A DNA stretch of 64,000 bases from JASGDB01 sp049841315 (GTDB lineage Bacteria > Bacteroidota > Bacteroidia > Flavobacteriales > Weeksellaceae). The notes under the pieces were generated by a model. It made no database searches, was not told the DNA's origin, and saw only the letters and a list, made by a program, of their open reading frames with translations. Within the stretch, counting starts at the first letter, position 1, and the number at the start of each line of letters is the position of its first letter. Of the stretch, positions 51,924-59,426 are shown piece after piece. Position numbers and translations under genes: made by a program. The stretch spans positions 10,588 through 74,587 of the forward strand of contig JASGDB010000014.1 in NCBI GenBank assembly GCA_049841315.1, in the 5' to 3' direction.

Positions 51924-54287
51924 TCAATTTCCCAATTCCAACTGGTTTTTCACCAATCGGTAATATTCTCCTTTTAATGCTGTCAGTTCCTGATGACTGC
52001 CTTCTTCCACTACTTTTCCTTTGTCGAGAACGATAATTTTATCGGCGTTTTTCACCGTTGATAAGCGGTGTGCAATGACGATTGCGGTTTTGCCTTCAAA
52101 AAAATGTTCCAGATTTTCCATTATGATTTTTTCGTTGTTGGCATCGAGAGCAGAAGTGGCTTCATCAAAAAAAATGAATTCCGGAGATTTGTAAACGGCT
52201 CTTGCAATGAATAATCTTTGTTTTTGTCCGCCCGAAATTCCAACGCCTTCATTTCCGATTTTGGTGTTGTAACTCAACGGAAGACTTTCAATAAACTCTT
52301 TGATATTGGCGATTTCTACGGCATTTCTCAGTTTTGTTTTGTCCACATAATCCTCACCGACTGCAACATTATTGGCAATAGTATCATTAAAAATATAGCC
52401 TTCCTGCATTACAACGCCGCAATGTTTTCTCCAAAAACTTGGGGAAATATTCTTTAGCCTCACCCCTAAATCTCCTCTCCAAAGGAGAGGGGACTTCGTG
52501 CGTTCCTGTAATTCCGCTGATTTTTTTTCTGTTTTCTTATTTTCAAAGTTTGTAACGTGCGAAGCCCTTTCTCCTTTGGAGAGAGGGTTTGGGAGAGAGG
52601 CTCCAAAACCGATTTCTCCGGAATTTGGTTCATAAAATTTCATTAATAATTTCAAAAGCGTGGTTTTTCCGCTTCCGCTTGCTCCGACAATCGCAGTTGT
52701 TTTCCGGTAAGGAATTGTAAGATTCAGGTTTTCAAAAACATACTGGTCCGAACCAATGTAGCGGAATGAAACGTCTTTTACCAGAATATCCTGCTGCGGA
52801 ATTTCATTGATATATTGCTCGTTTTTATCTTCCTCGTCTTCTTTATCGTGAATTTCGCCTAATCTTTCGAGTGATATTTTCGCGTCCTGTGTTTGTTTTA
52901 TAAAATCAATGAGTTGCAAAAGCGGACTGTTTAATTGTCCGATAATGTATTGAATGGAAAGCATCATTCCAAGAGTGAGACTTCCGCTTAACACCAATTT
53001 AGCGGAAAGAAAACTCACGAAAATATCTTTCATCTGGTTGATGAAATTTCCGCCGACTGACTGCCATTGTTCCAAAGACAGCGATTTTATTCTTATTTTG
53101 AATAATCTGACCTGCAAAAATTCCCAGTCCCAGCGTTTTTTCTTTTCGGCGTTGTGCATTTTTATTTCCTGCATTCCGTTCACCATTTCGATCACTTTGC
53201 TCTGTTCCTGCGAAACCTGTGAGAACCTTTTGTAGTCTAATTCTTTTCGCTTTTTCAGGAAAAAAGAAATCCAGCCGATGTACAAAACCGCTCCGAAAAT
53301 ATACACCCAAAACAGACGGTAATCATAAAAAAGCAGGACGATACTGAAAATAATGAGATTGATGAGGGAAAACAACGTGTTGAGCGAAGAAGTGGTTAAA
53401 AGCTGTTCAATTCTGTGATGGTCATTGATTCTCTCCATAATATCTCCCGTCATTCTTGTATCGAAAAAGGAAATCGGCAGTTTCATCAATTTGATGAAGA
53501 AATCGGAAATCAGGGAAATATTAATCCTTGCGGAAAGATGCAACAGAATCCAACTTCGTATGACTTCAATGCCCATTCTTCCGAGGAAAAGCATTACCTG
53601 CGCAATGAGAACCAAATAAATGAAATTCAAATCCTGATTCCGGATTCCGATATCTACAATGCTTTGAGTAAGGAACGGAAAAATAAGCGACAATAAACTC
53701 CCTGCCAACAATCCGATGGCAAGTTGAAAAAACAGAGATTTATATTGAAATAAATATTTTGATAAAAATGAAAATTCCTCACCCCAGCCCTCTCCAAAGG
53801 AGAGGGAGCTAAATTCGTCTTCAAAAAACTTCGGGGTGGTTTCTAAAATCAGAGCGATTCCTTCTTCTGTGTTTTCATCGGCATTTTCTCCAATCCAGCT
53901 TTTAATGAATTCTTCTTTGGAATATTCGATTAAGCCGTAACTTGGGTCGGAAACATAAATTTTATATCCTTTGTCATTCCGAGCTTGTCGAGGAATCTCA
54001 ATTTTGTAAACTACTACAAAATGCTGCTTGTTCCAATGTACAATGCACGGAAACGGAACTTCCTCACACAACGTTTTGAAATCAATCTGAACACCCAATG
54101 AACGAAACCCTAAATTTTCTGCGGCATCGCTTAATCCCAACAAACTGCTTCCTTCTCTTGTGGTTTCTGAAAGATTGCGGATTTTTTGTAATGGTATGGT
54201 TTTGCCGTAGAATTTGGAAATAATTCTAAGGCAGGTTGGGTCGCAGTCTTTGAAGTCGGGTTGTATGTAGAAAGGGAAGTTTTTCAT
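51924..54287 (-). CDS. C39-peptidase ABC exporter (double-glycine leader processing)
   Basis: 787 residues. N-terminal C39 peptidase: Q9, catalytic Cys15 in DFKDCDPTCLRIISKFYG, His89 in KQHFVVVY and Asp in VSDPSYG near 115. Six membrane helices follow (about 180-460), then the ATPase: AIVGASGSGKTT, Q-loop region VVMQEGYIFND, signature ISGGQKQR and FFDEATSALD. It should cleave leaders after Gly-Gly and export the core peptides encoded at 56810 and 60296. Three inserts translated from palindromic repeats are visible: 97-106, 160-170 and about 561-609, the last between Walker A and Q-loop. All keep the frame. The Gly usual after the catalytic Cys in C39 motifs is Asp16. Confidence 0.92.
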   Translation of the reverse strand: MKNFPFYIQPDFKDCDPTCLRIISKFYGKTIPLQKIRNLSETTREGSSLLGLSDAAENLGFRSLGVQIDFKTLCEEVPFPCIVHWNKQHFVVVYKIEIPRQARNDKGYKIYVSDPSYGLIEYSKEEFIKSWIGENADENTEEGIALILETTPKFFEDEFSSLSFGEGWGEEFSFLSKYLFQYKSLFFQLAIGLLAGSLLSLIFPFLTQSIVDIGIRNQDLNFIYLVLIAQVMLFLGRMGIEVIRSWILLHLSARINISLISDFFIKLMKLPISFFDTRMTGDIMERINDHHRIEQLLTTSSLNTLFSLINLIIFSIVLLFYDYRLFWVYIFGAVLYIGWISFFLKKRKELDYKRFSQVSQEQSKVIEMVNGMQEIKMHNAEKKKRWDWEFLQVRLFKIRIKSLSLEQWQSVGGNFINQMKDIFVSFLSAKLVLSGSLTLGMMLSIQYIIGQLNSPLLQLIDFIKQTQDAKISLERLGEIHDKEDEEDKNEQYINEIPQQDILVKDVSFRYIGSDQYVFENLNLTIPYRKTTAIVGASGSGKTTLLKLLMKFYEPNSGEIGFGASLPNPLSKGERASHVTNFENKKTEKKSAELQERTKSPLLWRGDLGVRLKNISPSFWRKHCGVVMQEGYIFNDTIANNVAVGEDYVDKTKLRNAVEIANIKEFIESLPLSYNTKIGNEGVGISGGQKQRLFIARAVYKSPEFIFFDEATSALDANNEKIIMENLEHFFEGKTAIVIAHRLSTVKNADKIIVLDKGKVVEEGSHQELTALKGEYYRLVKNQLELGN
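52459..52604. repeat. Inverted repeat pair inside the exporter ATPase domain
   Basis: CCTCTCCAAAGGAGAGGGGA near 52473 and CTTTCTCCTTTGGAGAGAGG near 52567 face each other, each an internal palindrome, with GACTTCGTGCG and CGTGCGAAG just inside. Together they encode about 49 extra residues (PNPLSKGE ... SPLLWRGDLGVRL) in frame. Confidence 0.85.
53777..53808. repeat. Palindromic repeat inside the exporter gene
   Basis: CCTCACCCCAGCCCTCTCCA then AAGGAGAGGGAG, translated on the minus strand as SSLSFGEGWGEE (residues about 160-171), between the C39 and membrane domains. Same repeat type as at 52459. Confidence 0.82.
53971..54005. repeat. Palindromic repeat inside the C39 domain
   Basis: TTGTCATTCCGAGCTTGTCG then AGGAATCTCAATTT, translated as EIPRQARNDKG (residues about 97-107), a turn between two strands of the C39 fold after the catalytic His. 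Confidence 0.82.
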
Positions 54288-54318
54288 TTATTTTTTACGC
54301 AATGTAAATGTGCTGTTT

Positions 54319-54425
54319 GTCATTGCGAGCGAAACGAAGTGAAGTGAAGCAATCTGTTGAACGAATCCCGAATTGCTTTTTAACACGGGATTGCTTCCTG
54401 CTTCGTTCCTCGCAGTCGCAATGAC
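54319..54425. repeat. Palindromic repeat between exporter and VKOR genes
   Basis: GTCATTGCGAGCGAAACGAA at the left faces CTTCGTTCCTCGCAGTCGCA then ATGAC at the right; inner arms CGGGATT/AATCCCG also pair. It fills the 150-bp gap between the two genes. Confidence 0.83.
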
Positions 54426-54437
54426 AAAAATCCTGCT

Positions 54438-55952
54438 TTATTTTTTCACGAAATCATCATCTTCCAGCAAATCATCAATGAAATAGAAAATATCTTCACG
54501 GTCGTACTTATCGGGAAACGGATAGCCATTGATTAAAAACATCGGCGTAAATGTGAATCCTGATTCTTTGTTTTCTTCTGCTGTTTTGATGATTTCGGAT
54601 AAATCGGGTTCTTCAAAATCGGGATTGTATTTCCCTCTTAATTTTTTTTCATCTCTGTTTTCAAACCAAAAATCAATGGCTTCGAGGAATTTATCGGGAT
54701 TTTCCTGCGTGTAAATATTGAAAAAATCCGAGATTAGATTTTTTTGTGTTTTATCAGTATTTTTCTCAAAATAATTAAACCGGATTTGTGCAGAAATACC
54801 TTCGGGATATTTTTTAAGCAATTTTTCTAAAATTTTGTGAGCATCTTTGCAATAACCACAATACGGATTGGAAACCAATGATATATGCAATTTTGCATCA
54901 GAATTTCCCAATCGGAAAATTTCGCTTTGTTGGAAATTCATTTTTGGTTGTTCCAATAATTCTCGTTTAAACAAATCGTAATTCCTTTTGAATTTCAGAT
55001 TTTTGATGTCAGATTTTCGGTATTTTTCTTTTTGCTCGATTTCGTTATTGATGAAAACCAATCCGAAAAAGCACATAAGAAATGTGAAAAATGATAAAAT
55101 TGTTGCTTTTACGGAAATTTCGTTACTGAAAAACAGAAAAGAAATTGCAATTTGTCCTGCCAAAACAGCAATGATAATCAAACAAATTTTGCAAAATATT
55201 TTCTCAACGAAAACCTGAACAAAAAGCGAATAAGCAATAACCAAAACCGAAGCTAAAGAAACGGTTTTTAAAATATTTTCTGTATTTGGAAGAAACAATC
55301 CTAAAACTAAAATCGCAGAAAAATACACCAAACTGAAATCTGACAACTTTAATTCCAGAATTTTGATTTTATCAGAGTCTATAATTTTTGTACAGTTTTC
55401 CGGTGCAGTATTTTTTGCTCCCGAACCACAGAAATTATTAAGAACCGCAGATTCTTTCCCGAATTTTTTATTGAATAGTTCCAAAGAAATATAAAATCCT
55501 ATTACGGAAAGCAAAGTGAAAACCACCGAATACCAAGACTGGAAAATTGCCGAATAAAGAACTGCAAAACCAAAAACCACATACAAAAAATACGAAAAAT
55601 TGAAACCGATTTTTTCTTCTTTTGCCTTTTCTTTTTCAAACAGAAAGACGATGTTTTCTGAATTTTTAAAAAGTTCTTCTTGTGATATTTTTTCTTCTTT
55701 ATCAGAAAAAACGGAAAAATCTGTTTTGTTCTTTCTTATTAAAGCAAAATCATTTTTATAGACAGTAATAAACTCTTCCGGCAACTCATCCCAATATTCT
55801 TTTTCCAATTCATAAGCAACATTTTTTATTCCTAAAAAATTAAGCGTATCACTGAAAGCCAATGCTGATGGATAATTGGGATGGGATTGGAATTGGAAAT
55901 GGAATTCTTGGTTTTTGAGGTTGAGTAATTGAAAAGTATAATTGAACCGCAT
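54438..55952 (-). CDS. C39-like / vitamin K epoxide reductase / thioredoxin fusion
   Basis: 504 residues. N-terminal C39-like fold without the catalytic Cys (FQSHPNYPSALAFSDTLNFL near 21-40), then a VKOR membrane domain with loop cysteines C175 and C187 and the redox pair FCKIC (C254, C257), and a C-terminal DsbA/thioredoxin domain with NPYCGYCKDAH (C365, C368). VKOR-thioredoxin fusions oxidise thiols of exported proteins and pass electrons to quinone. Placed next to an exporter and Cys-rich precursors, it should form disulfides in the exported peptides; the C39-like part may hold leaders. Confidence 0.9.
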   Translation of the reverse strand: MRFNYTFQLLNLKNQEFHFQFQSHPNYPSALAFSDTLNFLGIKNVAYELEKEYWDELPEEFITVYKNDFALIRKNKTDFSVFSDKEEKISQEELFKNSENIVFLFEKEKAKEEKIGFNFSYFLYVVFGFAVLYSAIFQSWYSVVFTLLSVIGFYISLELFNKKFGKESAVLNNFCGSGAKNTAPENCTKIIDSDKIKILELKLSDFSLVYFSAILVLGLFLPNTENILKTVSLASVLVIAYSLFVQVFVEKIFCKICLIIIAVLAGQIAISFLFFSNEISVKATILSFFTFLMCFFGLVFINNEIEQKEKYRKSDIKNLKFKRNYDLFKRELLEQPKMNFQQSEIFRLGNSDAKLHISLVSNPYCGYCKDAHKILEKLLKKYPEGISAQIRFNYFEKNTDKTQKNLISDFFNIYTQENPDKFLEAIDFWFENRDEKKLRGKYNPDFEEPDLSEIIKTAEENKESGFTFTPMFLINGYPFPDKYDREDIFYFIDDLLEDDDFVKK

Positions 55953-55955
55953 TCG

Positions 55956-56744
55956 TCATTTATTCTCTATTAAATCTAATTCTATTATATTGTAATTGTT
56001 TTTTTGCTGGTTTTTATAGTAATTCTGCATATTTTTTATAAATTCCATATCCTCTGAAGCATCAGATGTTTCAGAAACCTTAACCCCGTTTTGAATCATC
56101 TTTTTTAAAGGGTTATTTCTATTTTCGTTATATAATTTTTTATACTTTTCATAATTAATTGAAATTGTTTTTTGAGTAAAAATTAATTTTTTATTGGGAT
56201 TTTCTATTATTTCCCTTAACGTAAAAGAATGTGTTCTAGAATCATCTTCAATTTTAATAATCATTCCCGGCAGTCCACAAAATTTATATGGTCCATCTTG
56301 AATTGGTATATCTTTACTAAACCAAGCAATCCAATTTCGACCTCCAAAACTAACCGTTGCTTTTTGAGTTTCTATTTCCCCGATATTTTCCTTTTCATTT
56401 AGCAACACCCACTTTAAAGTTCTTTTATCATTGATTTTATAATAATATTGATCGATTTTTGAAATCCAATTTATAGAATAATTTGGATAGGACTTTAACA
56501 CAATATCATTTATATTAGTGCTATTAACACTATACTCAATATAACCATGAAAATTAACAGAGTCTTTTTGATATTTGGCGTCAAAGAAAAGAGAACCCTC
56601 TTTATATATATCCAAATACATAGTATTTTTCGTGACATTTAAAGAATCGTTAGTATAACTATGAAGATAATCATAGATAAACCTCTTATTCTGTGCAAGA
56701 AAAAGGGAGTATGTGAAACAAAAAAAACAAAAAAAATATTTCAT
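55956..56744 (-). CDS. GLPGLI-family protein (1)
   Basis: 262 residues with a signal peptide (MKYFFCFFCFTYSLFLAQ), so probably periplasmic or surface. The family-defining segment GPYKFCGLPGMIIKIEDD is near 150-168, preceded by the conserved SFGGRNWIAWF. It ends 3 nt before the VKOR start and follows precursor 1 after a hairpin, so precursor, GLPGLI, VKOR, exporter and HlyD form one minus-strand order. GLPGLI proteins are Bacteroidota-specific with no known biochemical role. Confidence 0.9.
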   Translation of the reverse strand: MKYFFCFFCFTYSLFLAQNKRFIYDYLHSYTNDSLNVTKNTMYLDIYKEGSLFFDAKYQKDSVNFHGYIEYSVNSTNINDIVLKSYPNYSINWISKIDQYYYKINDKRTLKWVLLNEKENIGEIETQKATVSFGGRNWIAWFSKDIPIQDGPYKFCGLPGMIIKIEDDSRTHSFTLREIIENPNKKLIFTQKTISINYEKYKKLYNENRNNPLKKMIQNGVKVSETSDASEDMEFIKNMQNYYKNQQKNNYNIIELDLIENK

Positions 56745-56772
56745 AAAGGAAATTATTTTGAAACAAAATTAA

Positions 56773-56800
56773 TGACTGTTCAGAATATTCTGAACAGTCA
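56773..56800 (-). terminator. Perfect palindrome after precursor 1
   Basis: Arms TGACTGTTCAGAAT and ATTCTGAACAGTCA, 14 bp with no loop, 9 nt past the precursor 1 stop. It may end or stabilise the abundant precursor message while allowing some read-through into the GLPGLI gene. Confidence 0.75.
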
Positions 56801-56809
56801 AAATTAGCT

Positions 56810-57010
56810 CTATATCGCACAACTACCTGTAGCGAAATAGGAATAACAACTACCCGCTCCATGACAACCACCTTCTCCCCCAGATGTAATTACCATAGTA
56901 GACGACCAAAGTTTACCCGTATAGTGGAAATGACACTGTTTCATTCCATCCCCAATTCCTCCATTCACATTTCTCAATTCATTTCTCGAAAGTTGTTTTA
57001 AATTTTTCAT
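56810..57010 (-). CDS. Double-glycine leader peptide precursor 1
   Basis: 66 residues from ATG 57010. Leader MKNLKQLSRNELRNVNGG (18 aa, hydrophobic at -4, -7, -12 style positions, ending Gly-Gly), then a 48-residue core beginning IGDGMKQCHFHY with four Cys and many Gly/Ser/Tyr. This is the substrate type of C39 ABC exporters. A longer frame upstream (to 57064) is not supported, since the leader is identical in start to precursor 2. Bacteriocin, signal or adhesin roles cannot be told apart from sequence. Confidence 0.88.
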   Translation of the reverse strand: MKNLKQLSRNELRNVNGGIGDGMKQCHFHYTGKLWSSTMVITSGGEGGCHGAGSCYSYFATGSCAI

Positions 57011-57051
57011 AATAAATAATTTTAAATTGTTTTGTGCCATTATTGACAATT

Positions 57052-57059
57052 CAAAACTA
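57052..57059 (-). promoter_or_regulatory. TAnnTTTG box of precursor 1
   Basis: Reads TAGTTTTG on the minus strand, about 40 nt before the precursor ATG. A TTTG lies 16 nt upstream, slightly close. It sits in the divergent gap facing the XRE regulator gene. Confidence 0.5.
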
Positions 57060-57142
57060 TACAATGAAATCCTAACAAATATAAAATTTTTATGCGGATT
57101 TTATGTAAATTTCATACGTATAATTTTGTATATTTTTTTTAT

Positions 57143-57150
57143 TACTTTTG
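57143..57150 (+). promoter_or_regulatory. TAnnTTTG box of the XRE regulator
   Basis: TACTTTTG, 25 nt before ATG 57176. The nearest TTG is only 14 nt upstream, so only the -7 box is claimed. Confidence 0.5.
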
Positions 57151-57175
57151 TGCAACACTTCTATCTATTTCTATT

Positions 57176-57541
57176 ATGAAGACCAAACTATTTGAAACCC
57201 GTAACAAGAAGGGATTTTCCCAAGAGCAATTAGCTGATTTGGTTGGGATGACACAAGCAAATTACAGCCGCAAAGAAAACGGACTTTCAAAAATAACTCA
57301 ACAGGAGTGGGAATTATTGGCTAAAAAACTTAATGTTCCATTGGAAAGTATTTTTGAAGAAGAACCCAAAAACATTATTTATAAAAATATTAAGGGAAAT
57401 AGTTTTAATTCAGGGACAATCAATATTAACATCCCCGATTTTGTGATGAATTATATGGAGCTGTTAAAAACCGAAAACGCCCAACTTAAATCGGAAAACC
57501 AAAACCTCAAAGAACAGCTCAAAAGTTTTTCCAAAGAATAG
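57176..57541 (+). CDS. XRE-family regulator with coiled-coil tail
   Basis: 121 residues from ATG 57176, where the HTH begins (KTKLFETRNKKGFSQEQLAD, LVGMTQANYSRKENG); upstream codons are not conserved-looking. A Leu/Asn-rich C-terminal coiled coil (about 92-115) should mediate oligomerisation. Divergent from precursor 1 with 165 bp between starts, so it is a candidate regulator of the peptide genes. Confidence 0.85.
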   Translation: MKTKLFETRNKKGFSQEQLADLVGMTQANYSRKENGLSKITQQEWELLAKKLNVPLESIFEEEPKNIIYKNIKGNSFNSGTININIPDFVMNYMELLKTENAQLKSENQNLKEQLKSFSKE

Positions 57542-57580
57542 ATCTTACCGCATCGCTTAAACCTAACAGTGAGCTTCCCT
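57542..57580 (-). pseudogene. Relic of a second C39 exporter gene
   Basis: The minus strand reads EGSSLLGLSDAVR, of which the first 11 residues are identical to EGSSLLGLSDA (residues 45-55) of the intact exporter. It starts right after the XRE stop and ends at the first 75-bp palindrome. Short, but the match is exact in the right island, so chance is unlikely. Confidence 0.7.
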
Positions 57581-57652
57581 CGCTGGCGCGAGCCTCTGGC
57601 TCGTGTCCGTTTTAGTTTTTAGCACGAGCGGGACGCTCGCACCAGCGAGGGG
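57577..57652. repeat. 75-bp palindrome, copy 1
   Basis: Outer arms CCCTCGCTGGCGCGAGC and GCTCGCACCAGCGAGGG (one mismatch), inner arms GCTCGTG and CACGAGC, loop TCCGTTTTAGTTTTTAG. Joined at its left to the C39 relic. Confidence 0.9.
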
Positions 57653-57675
57653 AAAAATCTATGAGTTTTTAAAAA

Positions 57676-57808
57676 TTATTTCGATGGGTATTTAATTGCT
57701 TTATCAAGTTCAATAGGGTTATTATATTTTTGAATGTTTTTTTGCATCTTTAGCCTCACTTCTCGAATGTTTTCCGGTTTAACCAAGGTGCCATCCTTAA
57801 GAAAGACC
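57676..57808 (-). pseudogene. 3' relic of a third GLPGLI gene
   Basis: Minus-strand frame of about 44 codons reading DGTLVKPENIREVRLKMQKN then IQKYNNPIELDKAIKYPSK and a stop. It matches the end of the GLPGLI protein at 59427 (TIQKQIRENNNPIELNHKVDYK). Its 5' part is cut at palindrome copy 2. Confidence 0.75.
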
Positions 57809-57810
57809 CC

Positions 57811-57885
57811 CCCTCGCTGGCGCGAGCCTCTGGCTCGTGTCCGTTTTAGTTTTTAGCACGAGCGGGACGCTCGCGCCAGCGAGGG
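57811..57885. repeat. 75-bp palindrome, copy 2
   Basis: Outer arms CCCTCGCTGGCGCGAGC and GCTCGCGCCAGCGAGGG are perfect 17-bp complements. It joins the GLPGLI relic to the truncated transposase. Confidence 0.92.
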
Positions 57886-58790
57886 GGCATTTGTTTGCTT
57901 CCAAAGTCATAGAAGCCCTACAGAAAATAAAGGTTCAAAGCACGGTAGCAGAACTGATGAATACCACACCTTACATTGTTCGGAGCATAATGGAAAATGC
58001 TGTAGAAAAAGCTCTTTTAGAGCGAGGAGAAGTTAGAGATTTAGAACACATCAGTTTAGACGAGAAAGCCTATACAAAAGGGCATCAATACGCTACCATA
58101 CTTATTGACAGCGATAAAGATTATGTTGTAGAAATGACCGAAGGCAGGAAAGAAAAAAACGTAAAAGCCCTGTTTTTTAGCCTAAATTCAGAGGAAAAAC
58201 AACCGTCAATAAAACGAGTGAATATGGATATGTGGAAGCCTTATATGAATGTGATAAACGAGATAGCTCCACAAGCACAAATCGTACACGACAAATTTCA
58301 TTTATTCAAGAAACTCTCGGAAGCTATTGACAAAACCAGAAGAAAGGAAGTGAAAGAAAATGAGCAACTTAAAAACCAAAAATACACCGTATTAAAGAAC
58401 CGAGAAAATCGGACAGAACAGCAACAAAAGAACTTTGAACAAATGCTCAAAGATAATTTGCTTACAGCAAAAGCTTGGCAAATACGAGAAAATTTCAAGT
58501 ATTTATTCCAAATAAGCGAGGATATAGAATTGCATTACAATCTATGGAAAGAAAACGCAATAAGTCAATCAATAAATGCTGTAAATGATGTGATTAAAAC
58601 TTTTGACAACCATTTAACAGGTATTTTCAATGCAATTACAACCCAAACATCAAGTGCAAAACACGAAAATATGAACGGAAAAATCCAATCTGTAATAGCT
58701 AAAGCAAGAGGGTTTTTAAACTTTGACCGCTTTAGAATTAATACACTTTTCCATTTTGGAAAGCTAAACTTTGATTCATTAAAATTTTAG
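57886..58790 (+). pseudogene. ISL3-family transposase, 5'-truncated
   Basis: About 300 residues of a DDE_Tnp_ISL3 transposase: HTH remnant TVAELMNTTPYIVRSIM, then HISLDEKAYTKGHQYATI (first Asp), RVNMDMWKPYMNVINEIAPQ (second Asp), IVHDKFHLFKKL and the C-terminal SSAKHENMNGKIQSVIAKAR (Glu) with a normal end. The N-terminal zinc finger and roughly 100 residues are missing, replaced by palindrome copy 2. An open frame can be read through the palindrome but is not the native start. No terminal inverted repeats seen. Inactive. Confidence 0.85.
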
Positions 58791-58813
58791 TAATGCCAAT
58801 TTTAATAAACTTA

Positions 58814-59170
58814 TTAAAGAAATCCCATTAAATAATCAGGGAAATATTTTTCCTTAAACCAATCTGGTATACATATATTTTGAGAAATTGATCCATATTC
58901 AACACCATCATAACCTTCAAATAATAATACTCTATCTTTATTTATTTTAATATTCTGAATGTGCATACTAAAAGATGTTTCCAATTCTTGTTTGATGAAT
59001 ATTTTTTTATTTGTATTATTAAGTTTCAGTAATTTATAGTAATCGTATTCTGTATCTTGAAGCATCTCTTTGATAACAATATTTTCGAGACTTGGGGCTT
59101 GAATAAAGCAATCAATATCTTCGGGAAGAATATCTAATAAGTCTATTAGAAAAAAATTGGGTTGTATCAT
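58814..59170 (-). CDS. Probable immunity protein of a toxin relic
   Basis: 118 residues, acidic, no signal peptide, no family recognised. It starts 1 nt after the stop of a toxin-like C-terminal fragment on the same strand. Toxin tip followed at once by a small acidic gene is the usual order of polymorphic toxin and immunity pairs. The immunity role is inferred from position alone. Confidence 0.5.
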   Translation of the reverse strand: MIQPNFFLIDLLDILPEDIDCFIQAPSLENIVIKEMLQDTEYDYYKLLKLNNTNKKIFIKQELETSFSMHIQNIKINKDRVLLFEGYDGVEYGSISQNICIPDWFKEKYFPDYLMGFL

Positions 59171-59171
59171 A

Positions 59172-59309
59172 TTATTCTAAAATTTTATGTCCACTATTAG
59201 GTAATGTTTTTTTATTAGGATATAAATCCACATTCATATGCCTTTGTGAAGTTACCCCATTTCCTCCGTACTTTGTAGGAACTTTATGTGTTTCTATTCT
59301 AAAATCCAT
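59172..59309 (-). pseudogene. C-terminal tip of a polymorphic (Rhs-like) toxin
   Basis: A minus-strand frame of 45 residues reads MDFRIETHKVPTKYGGNGVT then SQRHMNVDLYPNKKTLPNSG, HKILE and a stop. The GGNGVTSQRH...LPNSGH pattern resembles toxin-domain ends of Rhs/polymorphic toxins. The body is missing: the frame runs into palindrome copy 3. Confidence 0.55.
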
Positions 59310-59313
59310 TTTT

Positions 59314-59387
59314 CCCTCGCTGGCGCGAGCCTCTGGCTCGTGTCCGTTTTAGTTTTTAGCACGAGCGGGAGGCTCGCGCCAGCGAGG
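59314..59387. repeat. 75-bp palindrome, copy 3
   Basis: Same unit and orientation as copies 1 and 2, with GGGAGGCTCGC in place of GGGACGCTCGC. It cuts off the toxin tip. Between it and the second GLPGLI gene are about 40 bp of unassigned sequence. Confidence 0.92.
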
Positions 59388-59426
59388 TGAGATTTAATTT
59401 TCCCGTAAGTCGCTGAAAAACCATTG

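Noticed and set aside
57837..58790. Open frame of 317 codons starting inside a palindrome
   Set aside because: The first 18 or so codons translate the palindrome. Homology to ISL3 transposases starts only after it, so it is called a truncated pseudogene from 57886.
57809..59387. CRISPR array from the three 75-bp repeats
   Set aside because: Spacing is irregular (about 160 and 1430 bp), units are long palindromes, and no cas genes are present.
59388..59426. Possible third relic between palindrome copy 3 and the GLPGLI gene (reads NGFSATYGKIK on the minus strand)
   Set aside because: Too short to assign to any family.
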